This document shows positions 13,070-23,183 of a stretch of 64,000 nt of DNA, in pieces. The stretch's first letter is position 1. Each line of letters starts with the position of its first letter. The stretch lies in assembly GCF_954871325.1 (NCBI RefSeq), contig NC_088775.1, positions 81,321,561 through 81,385,560 on the forward strand, read 5' to 3'. The notes beneath the pieces were generated by a model. It saw only the letters and a list, made by a program, of their open reading frames with translations, was not told the origin of the DNA and did no database searches. Made by a program: the position numbers and the translations under genes. This stretch comes from Gordionus sp. m RMFG-2023. Its lineage: Eukaryota > Nematomorpha > Gordioida > Chordodea > Parachordodidae.

Positions 13070-13834
13070 GTTAATTGGTATTAGTATGAAAAACATAATA
13101 TTCAAGTTAGTCATAAAATCTAAAAACTATCGCCTCAGACCCAAGATTTAAGTCTAAAGAATGGTACGACTTTGAAAACAAGAAAATCAACTTATCTTTC
13201 TCAGGGTTTTACGCATGCCTAAGGATAATCTAGTTTTAATACAGATTTTTGTAATAGTGGAATTTCTTTATTTTTGATATATGTGAAGAAAAGAACAAAA
13301 ATTTTAATAAAGTTTGGTTAAAAATTTTGATATATTATTTTGAATTTCCCAATATTTTGAATAATATTATTTTACAATTATAAAGCTTTTTTCTTGTGAT
13401 ATTAAATCTAATAAATTTAGAAATAGCCTAGCAAGATTAATAAAAAAGAATTTTTTAAAAAAAAGTTGTACTTAAAGCTTAAAAGATATATAGAAAGATA
13501 TATATCGATTCATATTTTTAGGGTTTGAAATATTAATTACAGTCTCAAAATCCATTTAAACATTCTTGATAAAATTTTGATTTCATCAAACTTATAAGCA
13601 ATAAAAATAACAAATTTTTAATAAGGGTGACCTAATCAAACACTTATAACAAATAATCGTTTATGAATGTTATTAAATAATGGGAATAACTTGGCACATA
13701 TATATCAATTAGGATAATAGTGTGTAGATGAAAAATAGCCACACATGTAATTAAAATTTATTAAAATCCTCTTTCTAACATGGCTTATAATCAATCTATT
13801 CATTAAAAGATTTTCAATGGCATAATTTGTAAAT
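13070..13834. other. No gene seen
   Basis: AT-rich spacer between the fold-back repeat and a hAT element. No coding or RNA feature recognised. Confidence 0.45.
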
Positions 13835-13842
13835 ATTTAAAA

Positions 13843-14894
13843 CAGAGTTGTTAAAGTAGATACTGTATCTAAATATAAAAATGTAGTATCTGTATCTAGA
13901 TATTTTTTTAGAGGTATCTGTATCTGTTTTAGATACTTTTTAAGATACATTTTATATACCCCTTTTTTTATTATAAATAAAAATATTTGACTGTAAAATT
14001 TATTTTATTTCATCTGTTTACCACTCTTAGATGCCTTACTTAAAGGGATTGAGGATAGGTAAATTAATATTATAAATTAAAAATATTTAATAATTCTAGG
14101 TTTATTGTGACCTTATTTGAAGATGATAATATAATAGCAACCATGCTCCACCCTTTTTTTAAACTTGATTGGACATGGTTGCAAATGGAAGAAAATCTTA
14201 ATAAAAAAAACAATTGATACAAAGATAAGCTGGTGAATTATCAAAGTCATCAACTGACTGCAAGCAAATAACCTGCCAAAAAAAACAAATAATTTAATTT
14301 CAGATTTTTTTCAGTACCCTACAGCAGATATAATTTCTAATAATGATTTAAATTTTGATAATCAACAAATTTTAAATAATTTTTTCAAAAATGAATGTAG
14401 AGATTTTAGCATTTTTAAAGAATACCCTGATATAAAATTGTTATTTATTAAATATAACACTACAATTCCTTCAAGCGCCCCTGTGGAAAGACTATTTAGT
14501 GTTGCTAAAAATGTCTTTACAGATAAACGAGGATGCCTAAATGATCAAAATTTTGAAAATATTTTATTACTGAAATCTAATAATTATTTATAATTATTTA
14601 ATCATATATTTTCATATATTATATTAAAATCATTATTTTAGTTATATTCTGATAAATTTTATATCGCCGTCAATAAATTTTTTAGCTCATTTCATGAATT
14701 TTCACAATATAATATTAATTTAGCTTTATGCAAACCTATAAGAGCATAATAAAAAATGTATCTGTATACAGATACATTTAAAAATTGTATCTGTATCTTG
14801 ATAACTTTTTAGACGCTGTATCTGTATCTAGATAACTTTTGAGACTATGTATCTGTATCTAGATCCATTTAAAAAGTATCTTTTAACAACTCTG
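13843..14894 (+). mobile_element. hAT transposon with exact 8-bp target duplication
   Basis: The ends read CAGAGTTGTTAAAGTAGATA and, at the right, AAGTATCTTTTAACAACTCTG, an inverted repeat. The flanks carry an exact octamer ATTTAAAA at 13835-13842 and 14895-14902. Subterminal regions on both sides are packed with copies of GTATCTGTATCTAGATA and its complement, probably transposase binding sites. The 1052-bp body keeps only the C-terminal part of a transposase. It lies next to a reverse transcriptase fragment (14935-15400). Confidence 0.93.
14130..14592 (+). pseudogene. hAT transposase C-terminal fragment
   Basis: Plus-strand frames read FEDDNIIATMLHPFFKLDW near 14120. After breaks comes the dimerisation block with IPSSAPVERLFSVAKNVFT and KRGCLNDQNFENILLLKSNN, ending at a stop near 14592. 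The SSAPxERLFSxAxxxxxxKRxxL pattern is diagnostic of hAT transposases. The N-terminal DNA-binding domain and most of the catalytic core are missing, so this copy cannot mobilise itself. Related C-terminal fragments occur at 36300-36750 and 62470-62890. Confidence 0.85.
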
Positions 14895-14934
14895 ATTTAA
14901 AATGTTCATATAAACATGTTTCTTCTATATAGCC

Positions 14935-15400
14935 CACTTGTCATCACTTCCAATTAATGCATTCAGCAAGGAGACCTACTTGGGCCTCTCATATTTTTCT
15001 TGATATTCATAATCTCACCAATGATCTTAAATCTGAATTCAATTGAGACTTTTTGGACTCACTCTTAAACCTTTTAAACAAAATATAACCACATTTAACT
15101 AAATTAACATAAATAAATGGAAAATTGGGATATTTTAAAACCCTACTAATCAAATGATGATGTCTAAGAACTGAAAGTTAGAAAAATATTTCTCAGAGCA
15201 ATGGAAAAATCCCTAATTAGGTATTGTATCAGCCTTCCAAACTAATATTAATAGCAACCTGTTAAACTTAGCAGAAGCCAAAAAAATTAATACCTTTATA
15301 TTCTCCCCAATTGCAGTGTACACAAATAAACAAGTATATTTGTTTTTTTCAAATTTAGCTCATAAAATAAAAATACAAACAGGGAATATTTAAACCTTAA
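14935..15400 (+). pseudogene. Reverse transcriptase fragment
   Basis: At about 14958 the plus strand reads IQQGDLLGPLIFF, the conserved QxGDPLGPLxF motif of non-LTR-type reverse transcriptases. It is followed after a frame change by HNLTNDLKSEFN and later NLAEAKKINTFI. Stops and shifts are frequent. It begins just after the hAT target duplication, so the hAT probably inserted into or beside this older retroelement. No ends are visible. Confidence 0.6.
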
Positions 15401-15454
15401 GCAGAATTATATAATAACAAATTTTAAATTTAAATATTGTTCCTCTTTAGGAAC

Positions 15455-16171
15455 CAGAGTTGTTAAAAGATACTTTTTAAATGGATCTAGATACAGATAC
15501 AGATACATAGTCTCAAAAGTTATCTAGATACAGATACAGCGTCTAAAAAGTTATCAAGATACAGATACAATTTTTAAATGTATCTGTATACAGATACATT
15601 TTTTATTATGCTCTTATAGGTTTGCATAAACCTAAATTAATATTATATTGTGAAAAGGTCATGGTAAAGCAATAGAACTTGTTGTTGCTTCCTCTTTTTC
15701 ATCGATATAGATCTAAATTAATATATAAACTTAAAAATTTAGTTATAAAATAAAATTTACCATTTCCATATTGTAATATTAAAATTTGTATGGTTTATTG
15801 ATAAACTCGGACATAATATTTAAATTAATGAATATTTATATATATTTTTTATATATAAGTTTTAATATTTTATGTATATATAATTCTTTATTATAGTATT
15901 AATAAATATTAATATATAATATATATATATTTATTTATTTCATAAGCTCATATGAAATAAAATAAATTTTACAGTCAAATATTTTTTTTTATAATAAAAA
16001 AAGGGGTATATAACATGTATCTTAAAAAGTATCTAAAAACAGATACAGATACCTCTAAAAAATATCTAGATACAGATACCTTTCTAAAAAATCTATCTAG
16101 ATACAGATACTACATTTTTATATCTAGATACAGTATCTAGATACTTGTATCTAGATACTTTAACAACTCTG
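15455..16171. mobile_element. Non-autonomous hAT MITE related to the 13843 element
   Basis: The ends are CAGAGTTGTTAAAAGATAC and TACTTTAACAACTCTG, the same termini as the hAT element at 13843-14894. Exact octamers TTAGGAAC flank it at 15447-15454 and 16172-16179. The subterminal arrays of TATCTAGATACAGATAC match that element in inverted orientation, but the interior has no transposase remnant. It is therefore a deletion derivative mobilised by the same transposase. Confidence 0.92.
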
Positions 16172-16274
16172 TTAGGAACACTTATATTTTTCTTAAAAAA
16201 AACAATAAAATATTAATTATTTGATGGCTAACAGACTGGAATTTTTTCCTTTATTTAAAAAAATTTAAATTTTT

Positions 16275-16280
16275 TATTCA
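16275..16280 (-). promoter_or_regulatory. Possible polyadenylation signal for the PRELID3-like gene
   Basis: An AATAAA hexamer on the minus strand about 145 bases downstream of the stop codon at 16422. In DNA this AT-rich the hexamer occurs often by chance, so support is weak. Confidence 0.25.
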
Positions 16281-16421
16281 TTTGCTAAAAAAATTGATTA
16301 GTTACATTTTTGTATAATTAAATTAATTTTGCTATGTCCAATCATAATTGATATAAAATGAGAATATCAACATTATCAATTTTCCTTTAAAAAGTATAAT
16401 TTGGCTTCATTCAATTTTTTT

Positions 16422-17223
16422 TTATAAATAATTGTCATTTGAATGATTAAATGTAGAATTTTTTGAAATTTCTTTCACTTCATTATTGATTTTTTCAATG
16501 ACCCATTCCATGGCTAATTTCCCCTTAAAATATATATAAATTTATAATAAATAAATTAAAAATTAATAATATATAGATTGGAATTTACTGAGTTAGATTT
16601 GGATACCATGGTATTTTCAATAATTTTTTCCAAATAATTTGATAGAGGGACTCCTTTTATTGTTATAGTTGATTCATTTATCATATGTGTCCTAAAATAA
16701 ATATTATTTTAACTTATATTTGTTTATATTAATGACTTATTGATATCTCGTGGATGTTGAGAATAAATCAATCTTTCCTCTATAGCTATGTTTTGCACCA
16801 TAGATAACTTTAAAAAAATGAATATATTATCACTTAAATATAATACATTTGTCGATTGAGAAGTCATTATTTTCTTATTGGGATCCAATTGAGATATTTC
16901 ACTCACATAACAATCAGGATTTATATTGATAAACTTTAAAAAATATTTGTATATAAATTATGTAATAAATTAACTTTCTGTATCCAGGCAGGTATACGCC
17001 AAGATGTTTGAATTAATCTATGAGTAATTAAGGCACCTGAGTGAGCATCAACTGATCTGTTAATAACGTCAATTGAATGAACTGAGGTATTCATAGGATT
17101 TGGATATTTTCTCCAAGCTGCTTTTGTTACTGTGTCCCATGGATGACTAATATTAAATAGCTAAATAATTTGATTACAATCTTTTTCATACTCAAATGTA
17201 TGTTCTGATTTCCATATTTTCAT
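16422..17223 (-). CDS. PRELID3: PRELI/MSF1 domain protein, PRELID3 (SLMO) type
   Basis: Exons on the minus strand are 17192-17223, 16975-17146, 16847-16933, 16737-16807, 16589-16691 and 16422-16523. Introns are 45, 41, 39, 45 and 65 nt, all GT..AG with matching phases. The 188-residue product (human PRELID3B is 194) begins MKIWKSEHTF, then HPWDTVTKAA and KYPNPMN. It later shows EERLIYSQHP, ITIKGVPLSNYLE and AMEWVIEKIN, all at the positions seen in SLMO proteins. The start is fixed by the conserved MKIW. PRELI proteins with TRIAP1 move phospholipids across the mitochondrial intermembrane space; PRELID3 carries phosphatidylserine. That function is by homology. The 39-nt third intron is a multiple of three without stops and would be read through if unspliced. 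Confidence 0.95.
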
Positions 17224-17317
17224 TGCAAAGAGATATAAAAAAAGCAAAATCTTGATGGATTTCTACTTTATCCTTTTGGAAAATAAAAACTCTCATTTCA
17301 AGGACATAAATAGAAGG

Positions 17318-17535
17318 TTTGTTAAAAAGCTATATAGGTCGATTTATAAAACGAACCAAATTAAATTAAGTTAAAAAAGTATTATGTAGGCCTATAAATT
17401 TTGTTCTTAAATGGCAGAAAGATTTAGATTTCTATTTACAAAATCTAATCTTGAAGCATATAAGATTAATATTTTGGCTAAAATCTTAATCGAGTAGTTT
17501 TTTAAATCAAACAAAATCATGCTTTTACCAACACT
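17318..17535. repeat. Diverged copy of the fold-back MITE
   Basis: Starting with TTAAAAAGCTATATAGGTCGA and ending AATCTTAATCGAGTAGTTTTT, this stretch shows the same layout as the ACGGCTC family: an outer inverted pair, a central AATCT pair and the word TATTTTGGCTAAAATCTTAA. It lies immediately upstream of the PRELID3-like start codon, so it may overlap that gene's promoter. Confidence 0.5.
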
Positions 17536-18054
17536 AGACTTACCAATATTATATATATAAAATTGTTTTTTAAATCACTAATGTAATAAATTAAGGGTCG
17601 TCGCTAATAAATGCTTTGAGTGCTAACGCACCTCCCTTTCAAAATAGGAACCAATTTTGAAAAATCTATTAGCGCCTTTTTTTAAATTTGCTCCCTTTAT
17701 TAAAACATTTAAATAGCAATCTTACGAAGTATATAAAATAATTATTATTTTTCAATTTGTTTTATATTTTTCATCCTATCCCTTAAAAAAAATAAAATGG
17801 TAAGAAATCAAATGATATTTATAATGTGAAAAAAGATATATAATCTATTTAAAGTTATTTATTAGTTGATCTTCTATATCGAAATGAAATAAAACCCACT
17901 ACATATAATACGTTGAAGTTGTTTGAATTCAAATTAGATTCATGTACAGTATTGCATATTTTCCAATTCATTTATTGTTCATTTTTAAATTAGTCTCACT
18001 TTAGTTTTGAAAAAAGGTTGGTAAAATATTTTCTTGATATTTTGCGCTATTTTA
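17536..18054. other. No gene seen
   Basis: Intergenic DNA upstream of the PRELID3-like gene. A promoter is expected nearby, but no specific element is identifiable. Confidence 0.4.
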
Positions 18055-18303
18055 GGCCGCATTTAAAGTGGAGACGGATCTTTTTACATCCGTTCCATTA
18101 AGAATGATATATTTTGATTATCATTTTTAAAAAATTTGCCGGATCAAAAAGTCAATGTTTTGACTTAAAAATTTGTCGGATCCGTTTTTAAGACAGAAGG
18201 TATCGTAACGGACGCACTATGAACCTATATATCATTTTTAATGAGATTAACTTTTTACGGAACGGATGCAAAAAACGGATCCGTCTCCACTTTGAATGCA
18301 GCC
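18055..18303. mobile_element. Harbinger/PIF-type MITE
   Basis: A 249-bp unit with terminal inverted repeats of about 26 bases. The left end reads GGCCGCATTTAAAGTGGAG and the right end is the complement of GGCTGCATTCAAAGTGGAG; both continue into ACGGATC. The flanks are TTA at 18052-18054 and 18304-18306, the 3-bp duplication of the PIF/Harbinger group. The interior contains further inverted words (TGCCGGATC and GTCGGATCCG). No coding capacity. Confidence 0.85.
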
Positions 18304-18644
18304 TTAGGATTTATTTATTGGTTAAGAGAGGAAAGCATTTGATTTAGATTCCATGATATAAATCCGGCCACAGAACGGGCAAAAGCGAGCGGAAGGTCTA
18401 CCCCAAAGGTGGGTATGGAGAGTGTAGCACCTCAGATATATTAAGTAAATTGATAAAAATAAATTACAACTTTATGCAACACCCAAAAAAGATACCCGGA
18501 ATAAATTAAAATAATCTCCTTTATTTATTGGTAGTTTTTGAATATGGTATTTTACAAGACATCTGTTAAATGTAAGAACCTATGTACTTAGTAGTTTCAC
18601 AAGTTTAACCGAAATTAAATATTCTCTACCTGCAATTATACTAG

Positions 18645-18825
18645 TGTTATTGAATCAGACCAATTTGGATCGATTTTAAAAATGATCCTATTAAAATCTT
18701 AGCTAAAATAATATTTTTAAGCATGGATATCTCTCATAGATGGCGGGAGAGTTTAAACTTCTATATGCCAATTCTGGAGGCTTGCATGATATTATTTTGG
18801 CTAGAATCAAAATCTGACTTATTAA
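18645..18825. repeat. Diverged copy of the fold-back MITE
   Basis: A left half with GATCGATTTTAAAAATGATC and AATCTTAGCTAAAATAATA, and a right half with GATATTATTTTGGCTAGAATC, form a hairpin-like layout as in the ACGGCTC family. The sequence is strongly diverged. It directly abuts the GACTCG-rich repeat beginning at about 18829. Confidence 0.5.
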
Positions 18826-18828
18826 ATT

Positions 18829-19345
18829 AGTATTGTTAAATAGTCGAGTTCTCCCGACTTAGATTCCGAGTCGAAGTCGCAATAACTCGTCGAGTTTTGA
18901 GTCGATTAGTCGACTCATTTTTACAACTCGAGTTATGAACTTGAGCCGTTATCAAGTCGTGACTCGAGGTATGAATTTGAGTCGTGAACTCAACAGGTTA
19001 GCTTAAATTTTATGAAACTCGATTACTTATATTAGTATTGTTAATTGTTGATTGCCTGGCACTTGGCTCTAAAATCTAAATCAGCTATGGCATGAATCCC
19101 GAGCACAGATCCATATATTTTAAGTTATTTCTTATTGAACTTATTAAAGTATATAAATATATGGTTATTAATGGTATCAATCGATAGATAATTTTAAAAA
19201 AATTGAATAGGCAACAGGCCAAGTGCTACCTCTCGATGGGTGAAGCTATTGCTAGGGGGTGTGGGCAGGATTAATTTTATGTATCGAATAAGCCTAGTTC
19301 TACCTTAATATGGTGGATATGAGTATAACATGGTGGAGGGGGAAA
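18829..19345. repeat. GACTCG-rich repeat, left member of an inverted pair
   Basis: Starts TTGTTAAATAGTCGAGTTC, runs through many GAGTCG/CGACTC words and continues to about 19345 (TAGTTCTACCTTAATATGG). The stretch at 30825-31330 carries the same succession of segments in reverse complement, for example CCATATTAAGGTAGAACTAG and GACTCGGCTGAGTC. The two are copies of one roughly 500-bp repeat in opposite orientation flanking the gypsy element. The TTGTTAAA terminus resembles the hAT-type ends elsewhere in the window. Confidence 0.7.
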
Positions 19346-19489
19346 TGTTTAATATAATTACTCATATAACTGATCATGAAAGACGTTGCTTTAATTATAA
19401 TATTTTTAAAAAAAATATATAAAAATGTAAATTTTATTAATTCAATGTTAAATAATTATAAAAATACTATAAAAACTAGGCCAAAATAT

Positions 19490-19668
19490 TAGTGTTGTTA
19501 AACGGCTCGATTTGAGCCGATTTTTAAAACGGCTAACTCGATATTTTAGCCAGAAAAATATTGTCTAACCCTCGATATTTCGTTAATAGATGTTCAAACC
19601 TTTGTGCCACCTATGAGCAAAATCTTAAGGCATGAATAATATTTTTCCTAATAAAATATTGAATTACA
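19490..19668. repeat. Fold-back MITE (ACGGCTC family), truncated at the gypsy insertion
   Basis: Begins TAGTGTTGTTAAACGGCTCG and follows the family sequence to AATATTGAATTACACTAC, where the left LTR of gypsy element A begins. The missing right arm is not found beyond the right LTR at 29739, so the repeat was probably already truncated. Confidence 0.75.
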
Positions 19669-19672
19669 CTAC

Positions 19673-20027
19673 TGTCGTATTTGTAAATACGTTTATCATA
19701 TATTTTTTTTACGCGAAATGCCAATCAACCGATTAAAATAAGGTTGATTGGATATAAAATTAGATGTAATAATATATGTTGATATTATTTTATTTTTTTG
19801 ATTCATTAATTAATTTTTTTTTATATAAAAATTTTTTTTTTTTGGAGAAATGAATTTTCTTTTGAATAAAATTTTTGGATTTCTATTGTAGTTTTATTTG
19901 TCTTTTGATTTGATAATTTCATATAATTCTTGACGATTCGTTTTTTAGAAAGTTTGGTTAATTTTCTAGGATTTGTTTAGGTTGATTTTAGATTTGTTTT
20001 AGTTTGTGTTTATAGGTTTTTTTTTAG
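19673..20027 (+). repeat. Left LTR of gypsy element A
   Basis: Begins TGTCGTATTTGTAAATACG, which contains a short palindrome, and ends in a T run followed by AG. It is 355 bp. The right LTR is 322 bp and nearly identical apart from a gap of about 33 bases after the word ATAATATATGTT. Confidence 0.92.
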
Positions 20028-20043
20028 TGGTGCCTTGTGACGC
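20028..20043 (+). promoter_or_regulatory. Primer-binding site of element A
   Basis: TGGTGCCTTGTGACGC immediately follows the left LTR and starts with TGG, as expected for the complement of a tRNA 3' end. I did not assign the tRNA species. Confidence 0.7.
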
Positions 20044-20240
20044 TGATAGTTTCCTAGGAGTTATTCGGTTTAGAAGGTAAAACAAAAAATTTTTAATTGT
20101 ATAATATTTTTTTAGAATTTTTGACTGCGCCTATACGATTTAGCTAGTTAAGTTAATTTATGGTGCTGTTTTAATTTTTCTACAAATATTTAAAGTGTTT
20201 GTAATTGAGTATTAGTATTGACTAATAGATTCATGACCAA

Positions 20241-20627
20241 ATGGTTCATTTTTTTAGGTATCATGATGATTACAGTGAGGCTGCTAAGATTTCATTATAT
20301 AAGAATTTGGGTCTTAAAGTTTTGTATAAAAAGTTTGATGAGTTGGATTTAATTAAGCAGGGCATGGTAATTGGAATATTGGTAATAATTTATATATTGA
20401 TCATTATGGTGAAATATTTGATAAAAAGGGGTACTGCGGTACTGGCAGGCATGTATTGCAATTGGAGGAAGGACACTGCGGTGTCAGATGTTTATAAAAA
20501 GAAAATGGCAGAAACGTATTTTAATTTAATATCGGATATTTATGGAAAGAAAATAGCAGACTTGGAAAGTAATCTAAAAGATGTTAGAGGAAATCAAGGC
20601 TGGAAATGTTGGGGAGAGGTCAGATAG
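20241..20627 (+). CDS. Gag-like first ORF of gypsy element A
   Basis: A 128-residue open frame after the leader. It contains a hydrophobic stretch GMVIGILVIIYILIIMVKYL at residues 54-73 that would score as a membrane helix, unusual for a gypsy Gag. A charged, probably coiled-coil segment (KKKMAETYFNLISDIYGKK onward) follows. The frame ends shortly after DVRGNQGWKCWGEVR and is taken up in another frame that leads to zinc knuckles at 20782-20970. No major-homology-region motif is clear. The role as Gag is inferred from position between the primer site and the protease. Confidence 0.6.
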   Translation: MVHFFRYHDDYSEAAKISLYKNLGLKVLYKKFDELDLIKQGMVIGILVIIYILIIMVKYLIKRGTAVLAGMYCNWRKDTAVSDVYKKKMAETYFNLISDIYGKKIADLESNLKDVRGNQGWKCWGEVR

Positions 20628-20985
20628 GATCCTCCTGGAAATGAAAGAAGCCATCAATGCGTTGATAAAGGAGAGTAAAAGTCCGGTTAAGAGCCAGGTG
20701 GGTGATAGAAATATTAATCAGAAATTTAATGATTACGAGTAAAATAAGGAATTGTCAAGAAATAAAAGATTTGTGGAAATGATCATTTGCCATCGTTGCG
20801 GATGGCGAGGACATAAAAGGGATACCTGAGTAGTCCCAGAGCAAAGGTTTAAAGATGGATTTCCATTAAAGAGACCTGAAATGGGAAATGCTAGTGTAAA
20901 GGTGGTTCGGGTGAATGAATCTCGAAATGTTTTAAATGTAAAAGACCGGGACATGTAGCTGTGGACTGCATGGAGGTATCACGAA
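20628..20985 (+). pseudogene. Nucleocapsid region of element A with two zinc knuckles, frame-broken
   Basis: Two CCHC knuckles are visible in different frames. The first reads CHRCGWRGHKRDT (from about 20788) and ends at a TGA in place of the last cysteine codon. The second reads CFKCKRPGHVAVDC (about 20927-20968), a perfect C-x2-C-x4-H-x4-C. Zinc knuckles bind element RNA during packaging. Stops at about 20740 and 20827 and frame changes separate this part from the 5' ORF and from the protease ORF. Confidence 0.7.
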
Positions 20986-21011
20986 ATTCGTGTTGACTAT
21001 ATGATTGCAAG

Positions 21012-22073
21012 GTGAATCATATAGGAGTCGAGGCTCCGAGAATTCGGAAGATTTTGTATAATAAAACATTTAATATTATTAGTCGAGATGAGGGGAATGA
21101 TAGAATTAGAATAAGAAATCATTCTCGTAATTTCTCTGAGAGGGAGGTTAGTCGATTTAGGTGGGAACAATATCCGAGGAATATTGTCCGTTATTCTCTT
21201 AGAAGGGATGTTAAGAATTTTATTTGGGAAAGATATCCCACAAATCTTGTTAAAAGAAATGTAATTGTCAGTAATAAGAATTTAAATTCCGAGTTGAATT
21301 TAAGGGGCAATGAGAATGCCAATGAAATTATTATTTTAGATAAAATAAACGCTGATTCTCCGATTAAAACATATGATATTTTAATGACGGAAAAATTAGA
21401 TGGACCATGTTTGTGTCCGAGGGTTAGTTTGAAGATTGATCATAGGAATATAGAAATGCTATTTGACACCGGGGCTAGTATTTCTTTAATGTCGCAGGAG
21501 AATTTTTATAAGTATTGGCCTGGGGGTAAACTGGAAAAAGAGGCTATGTGTGTCAGACAGTTTGATGGGTCGGAAGACGCTGTGTTGGGAAAGGCCAAAT
21601 TGGGGGTTAATCTTGATGATACCATATTTTTCCTTGATTTATGGGTAGAAAAGGAAAATGTTGAAACTGTTATGGGGTGGTGGATTACCAAGCTTGGTCC
21701 TCCCAATAATTATAGGAATATTTTTAATACTAGCGATAATGTAATAGTGGATGTTGAAGAGAGTGGAAATTTGGATAATACCGATAATAAAATTTGTCAA
21801 ATTTCGGAGGAGATGATGGAGAAATCGAGTAAGTTGAATTTTAATGATGAGATAGATGAGAAGCAAATTATGGTCGGGGGAAAAGAGGATTGGAGTAAAG
21901 TTAATCAAGCTATTCCTATTCTAGTGAGGCAGTATGGCATCATTTTTGATGAAAAATTAGGTTGTTTAAATGATTATCAAGTTGATGTTCAACTTAGGGA
22001 GGGTTTTTCACCGATCTTTTTGGCTTGTCGGCGAGTTCCTTTTAATGGAGGAAGGAGATCGATGAGGAATTAG
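21012..22073 (+). CDS. pol: Protease and start of reverse transcriptase, gypsy element A
   Basis: A 353-residue frame. An aspartic protease active site reads LFDTGASISLMS at about residues 150-161, with an upstream KIDHRNIEM strand. The C-terminal part (from about residue 283) is the RT connection region ending in IFLACRRVPF. A single-base frameshift near 22045 then moves the rest of RT into the next frame (22082-22981). The segment before the protease is rich in Arg and Asn and resembles no domain I know. The protease would cleave the Gag-Pol polyprotein. The frameshift disables this copy. Confidence 0.9.
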   Translation: MNHIGVEAPRIRKILYNKTFNIISRDEGNDRIRIRNHSRNFSEREVSRFRWEQYPRNIVRYSLRRDVKNFIWERYPTNLVKRNVIVSNKNLNSELNLRGNENANEIIILDKINADSPIKTYDILMTEKLDGPCLCPRVSLKIDHRNIEMLFDTGASISLMSQENFYKYWPGGKLEKEAMCVRQFDGSEDAVLGKAKLGVNLDDTIFFLDLWVEKENVETVMGWWITKLGPPNNYRNIFNTSDNVIVDVEESGNLDNTDNKICQISEEMMEKSSKLNFNDEIDEKQIMVGGKEDWSKVNQAIPILVRQYGIIFDEKLGCLNDYQVDVQLREGFSPIFLACRRVPFNGGRRSMRN

Positions 22074-22081
22074 ATAGATGG

Positions 22082-22925
22082 GTGAAAGACGGCATTATTA
22101 TTCCTGTAGGATATAGTGAATGGGCGACTCCTTTAGTGCCTGTTAAAAAGGCAAATGGTAAATTGAGACTTTGTGCTGATTTCAGGGTCACAGTAAATCG
22201 ATGGGTGGTGGAGGTTAAATATCCATTGCCTAGGATTGAGGAGATTTTGGCTCAGTTGAAGGGTGCGAAATATTTTTCCAAGGTGGATTTTTCGTCGGCG
22301 TATTTGCAGTTACCTTTGAGAAAGGAAATCCGTAAATTATTGATGATAACGACTCCAAAGGGATTGTTCGCGTTTTGTAGATTACCATTTGGATTGAGCG
22401 TATCTGCTCCCATTTTTCAACGGACCATGGCGTCAGTTTTTCAAGGATTGGAAGGAGTATTTTATTATATGGATGATGTGTTAATTACTGGTGTGACGCA
22501 GCAGCATAATCAACGTTTGGAGGAAGTGTTTAGGAGAATTCGTGATAAAGGCTTGAGAGCCAGTAAGGAGAAAAGTGTTCTGGGGGTAATGGAGGTTGAA
22601 TATTTGGGTCATCAAATTAATGGAATTGAGGTGAAACCTTTGGATAAAAATTTGAAGAATATATCGAATATGAAACGGCCTGACACTAAGGCTGAGTTGC
22701 AGTCTTTTTTGGGTATGGTCAATTATTACCACAGATTCGTGGAAGATTTTGCAAAGGTTGCGGCTCCGTTATATGATTTATTGAAAAAGGGAATTCATTT
22801 TGAGTGGAAGGATGTACAGCAAATTGCTTTTGAAATTTTAATGGAAAAAATTGGAAAAGAGCCGGTTTTGGTGTGTTTTGATAATGAATTGGAAATTGTT
22901 TTGGCGGTGGATGCCTCAAATAAGG
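22082..22925 (+). CDS. pol: Reverse transcriptase of gypsy element A, interrupted by element B
   Basis: This frame carries the RT fingers, palm and connection: KLRLCADFRVTVNRW, YFSKVDFSSAYLQLPL, LPFGLSVSAP, the catalytic FYYMDDVLIT box (YMDD), VEYLGHQI and LQSFLGMVNYYHRF. It then enters RNase H with EIVLAVDASNK. There the coding sequence is cut by the LTR of element B after TAAGG (22921-22925). The residues printed by the open frame after that point come from the LTR of B. Coding resumes at 26417 in a compatible frame. Confidence 0.95.
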
Positions 22926-23116
22926 TGTTGCATTATGATAATTTTTATTACAATATAAATTTTATTTTTGTTATAATCTAATTTTTATTATTTGATTTTT
23001 ATTATGTGTTATAATCTAATTTTATTTTATAAACGGCGTAACCTTACTTTTTTATATTATTTTACTTTTTTATATTTCGTTTTATATTCTAATTTATATT
23101 TTAGAAAATGTATATA
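22926..23116 (+). repeat. Truncated left LTR of element B
   Basis: Matches the right LTR of B from its TG start up to GAAAATGTATATA, with one extra 16-17-base T-rich segment near 23062. It then diverges where the internal deletion joins pol. Confidence 0.9.
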
Positions 23117-23183
23117 GAGTGTGAATCGAAATTAACTAATGGGCCAATCAACAAAGCAAGTGTCAAGTTACATTTAAGAAGGG

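Noticed and set aside
22926-22981. C-terminal tail of the gypsy A RT frame (22926-22981)
   Set aside because: These codons belong to the LTR of the nested element B, not to RT.
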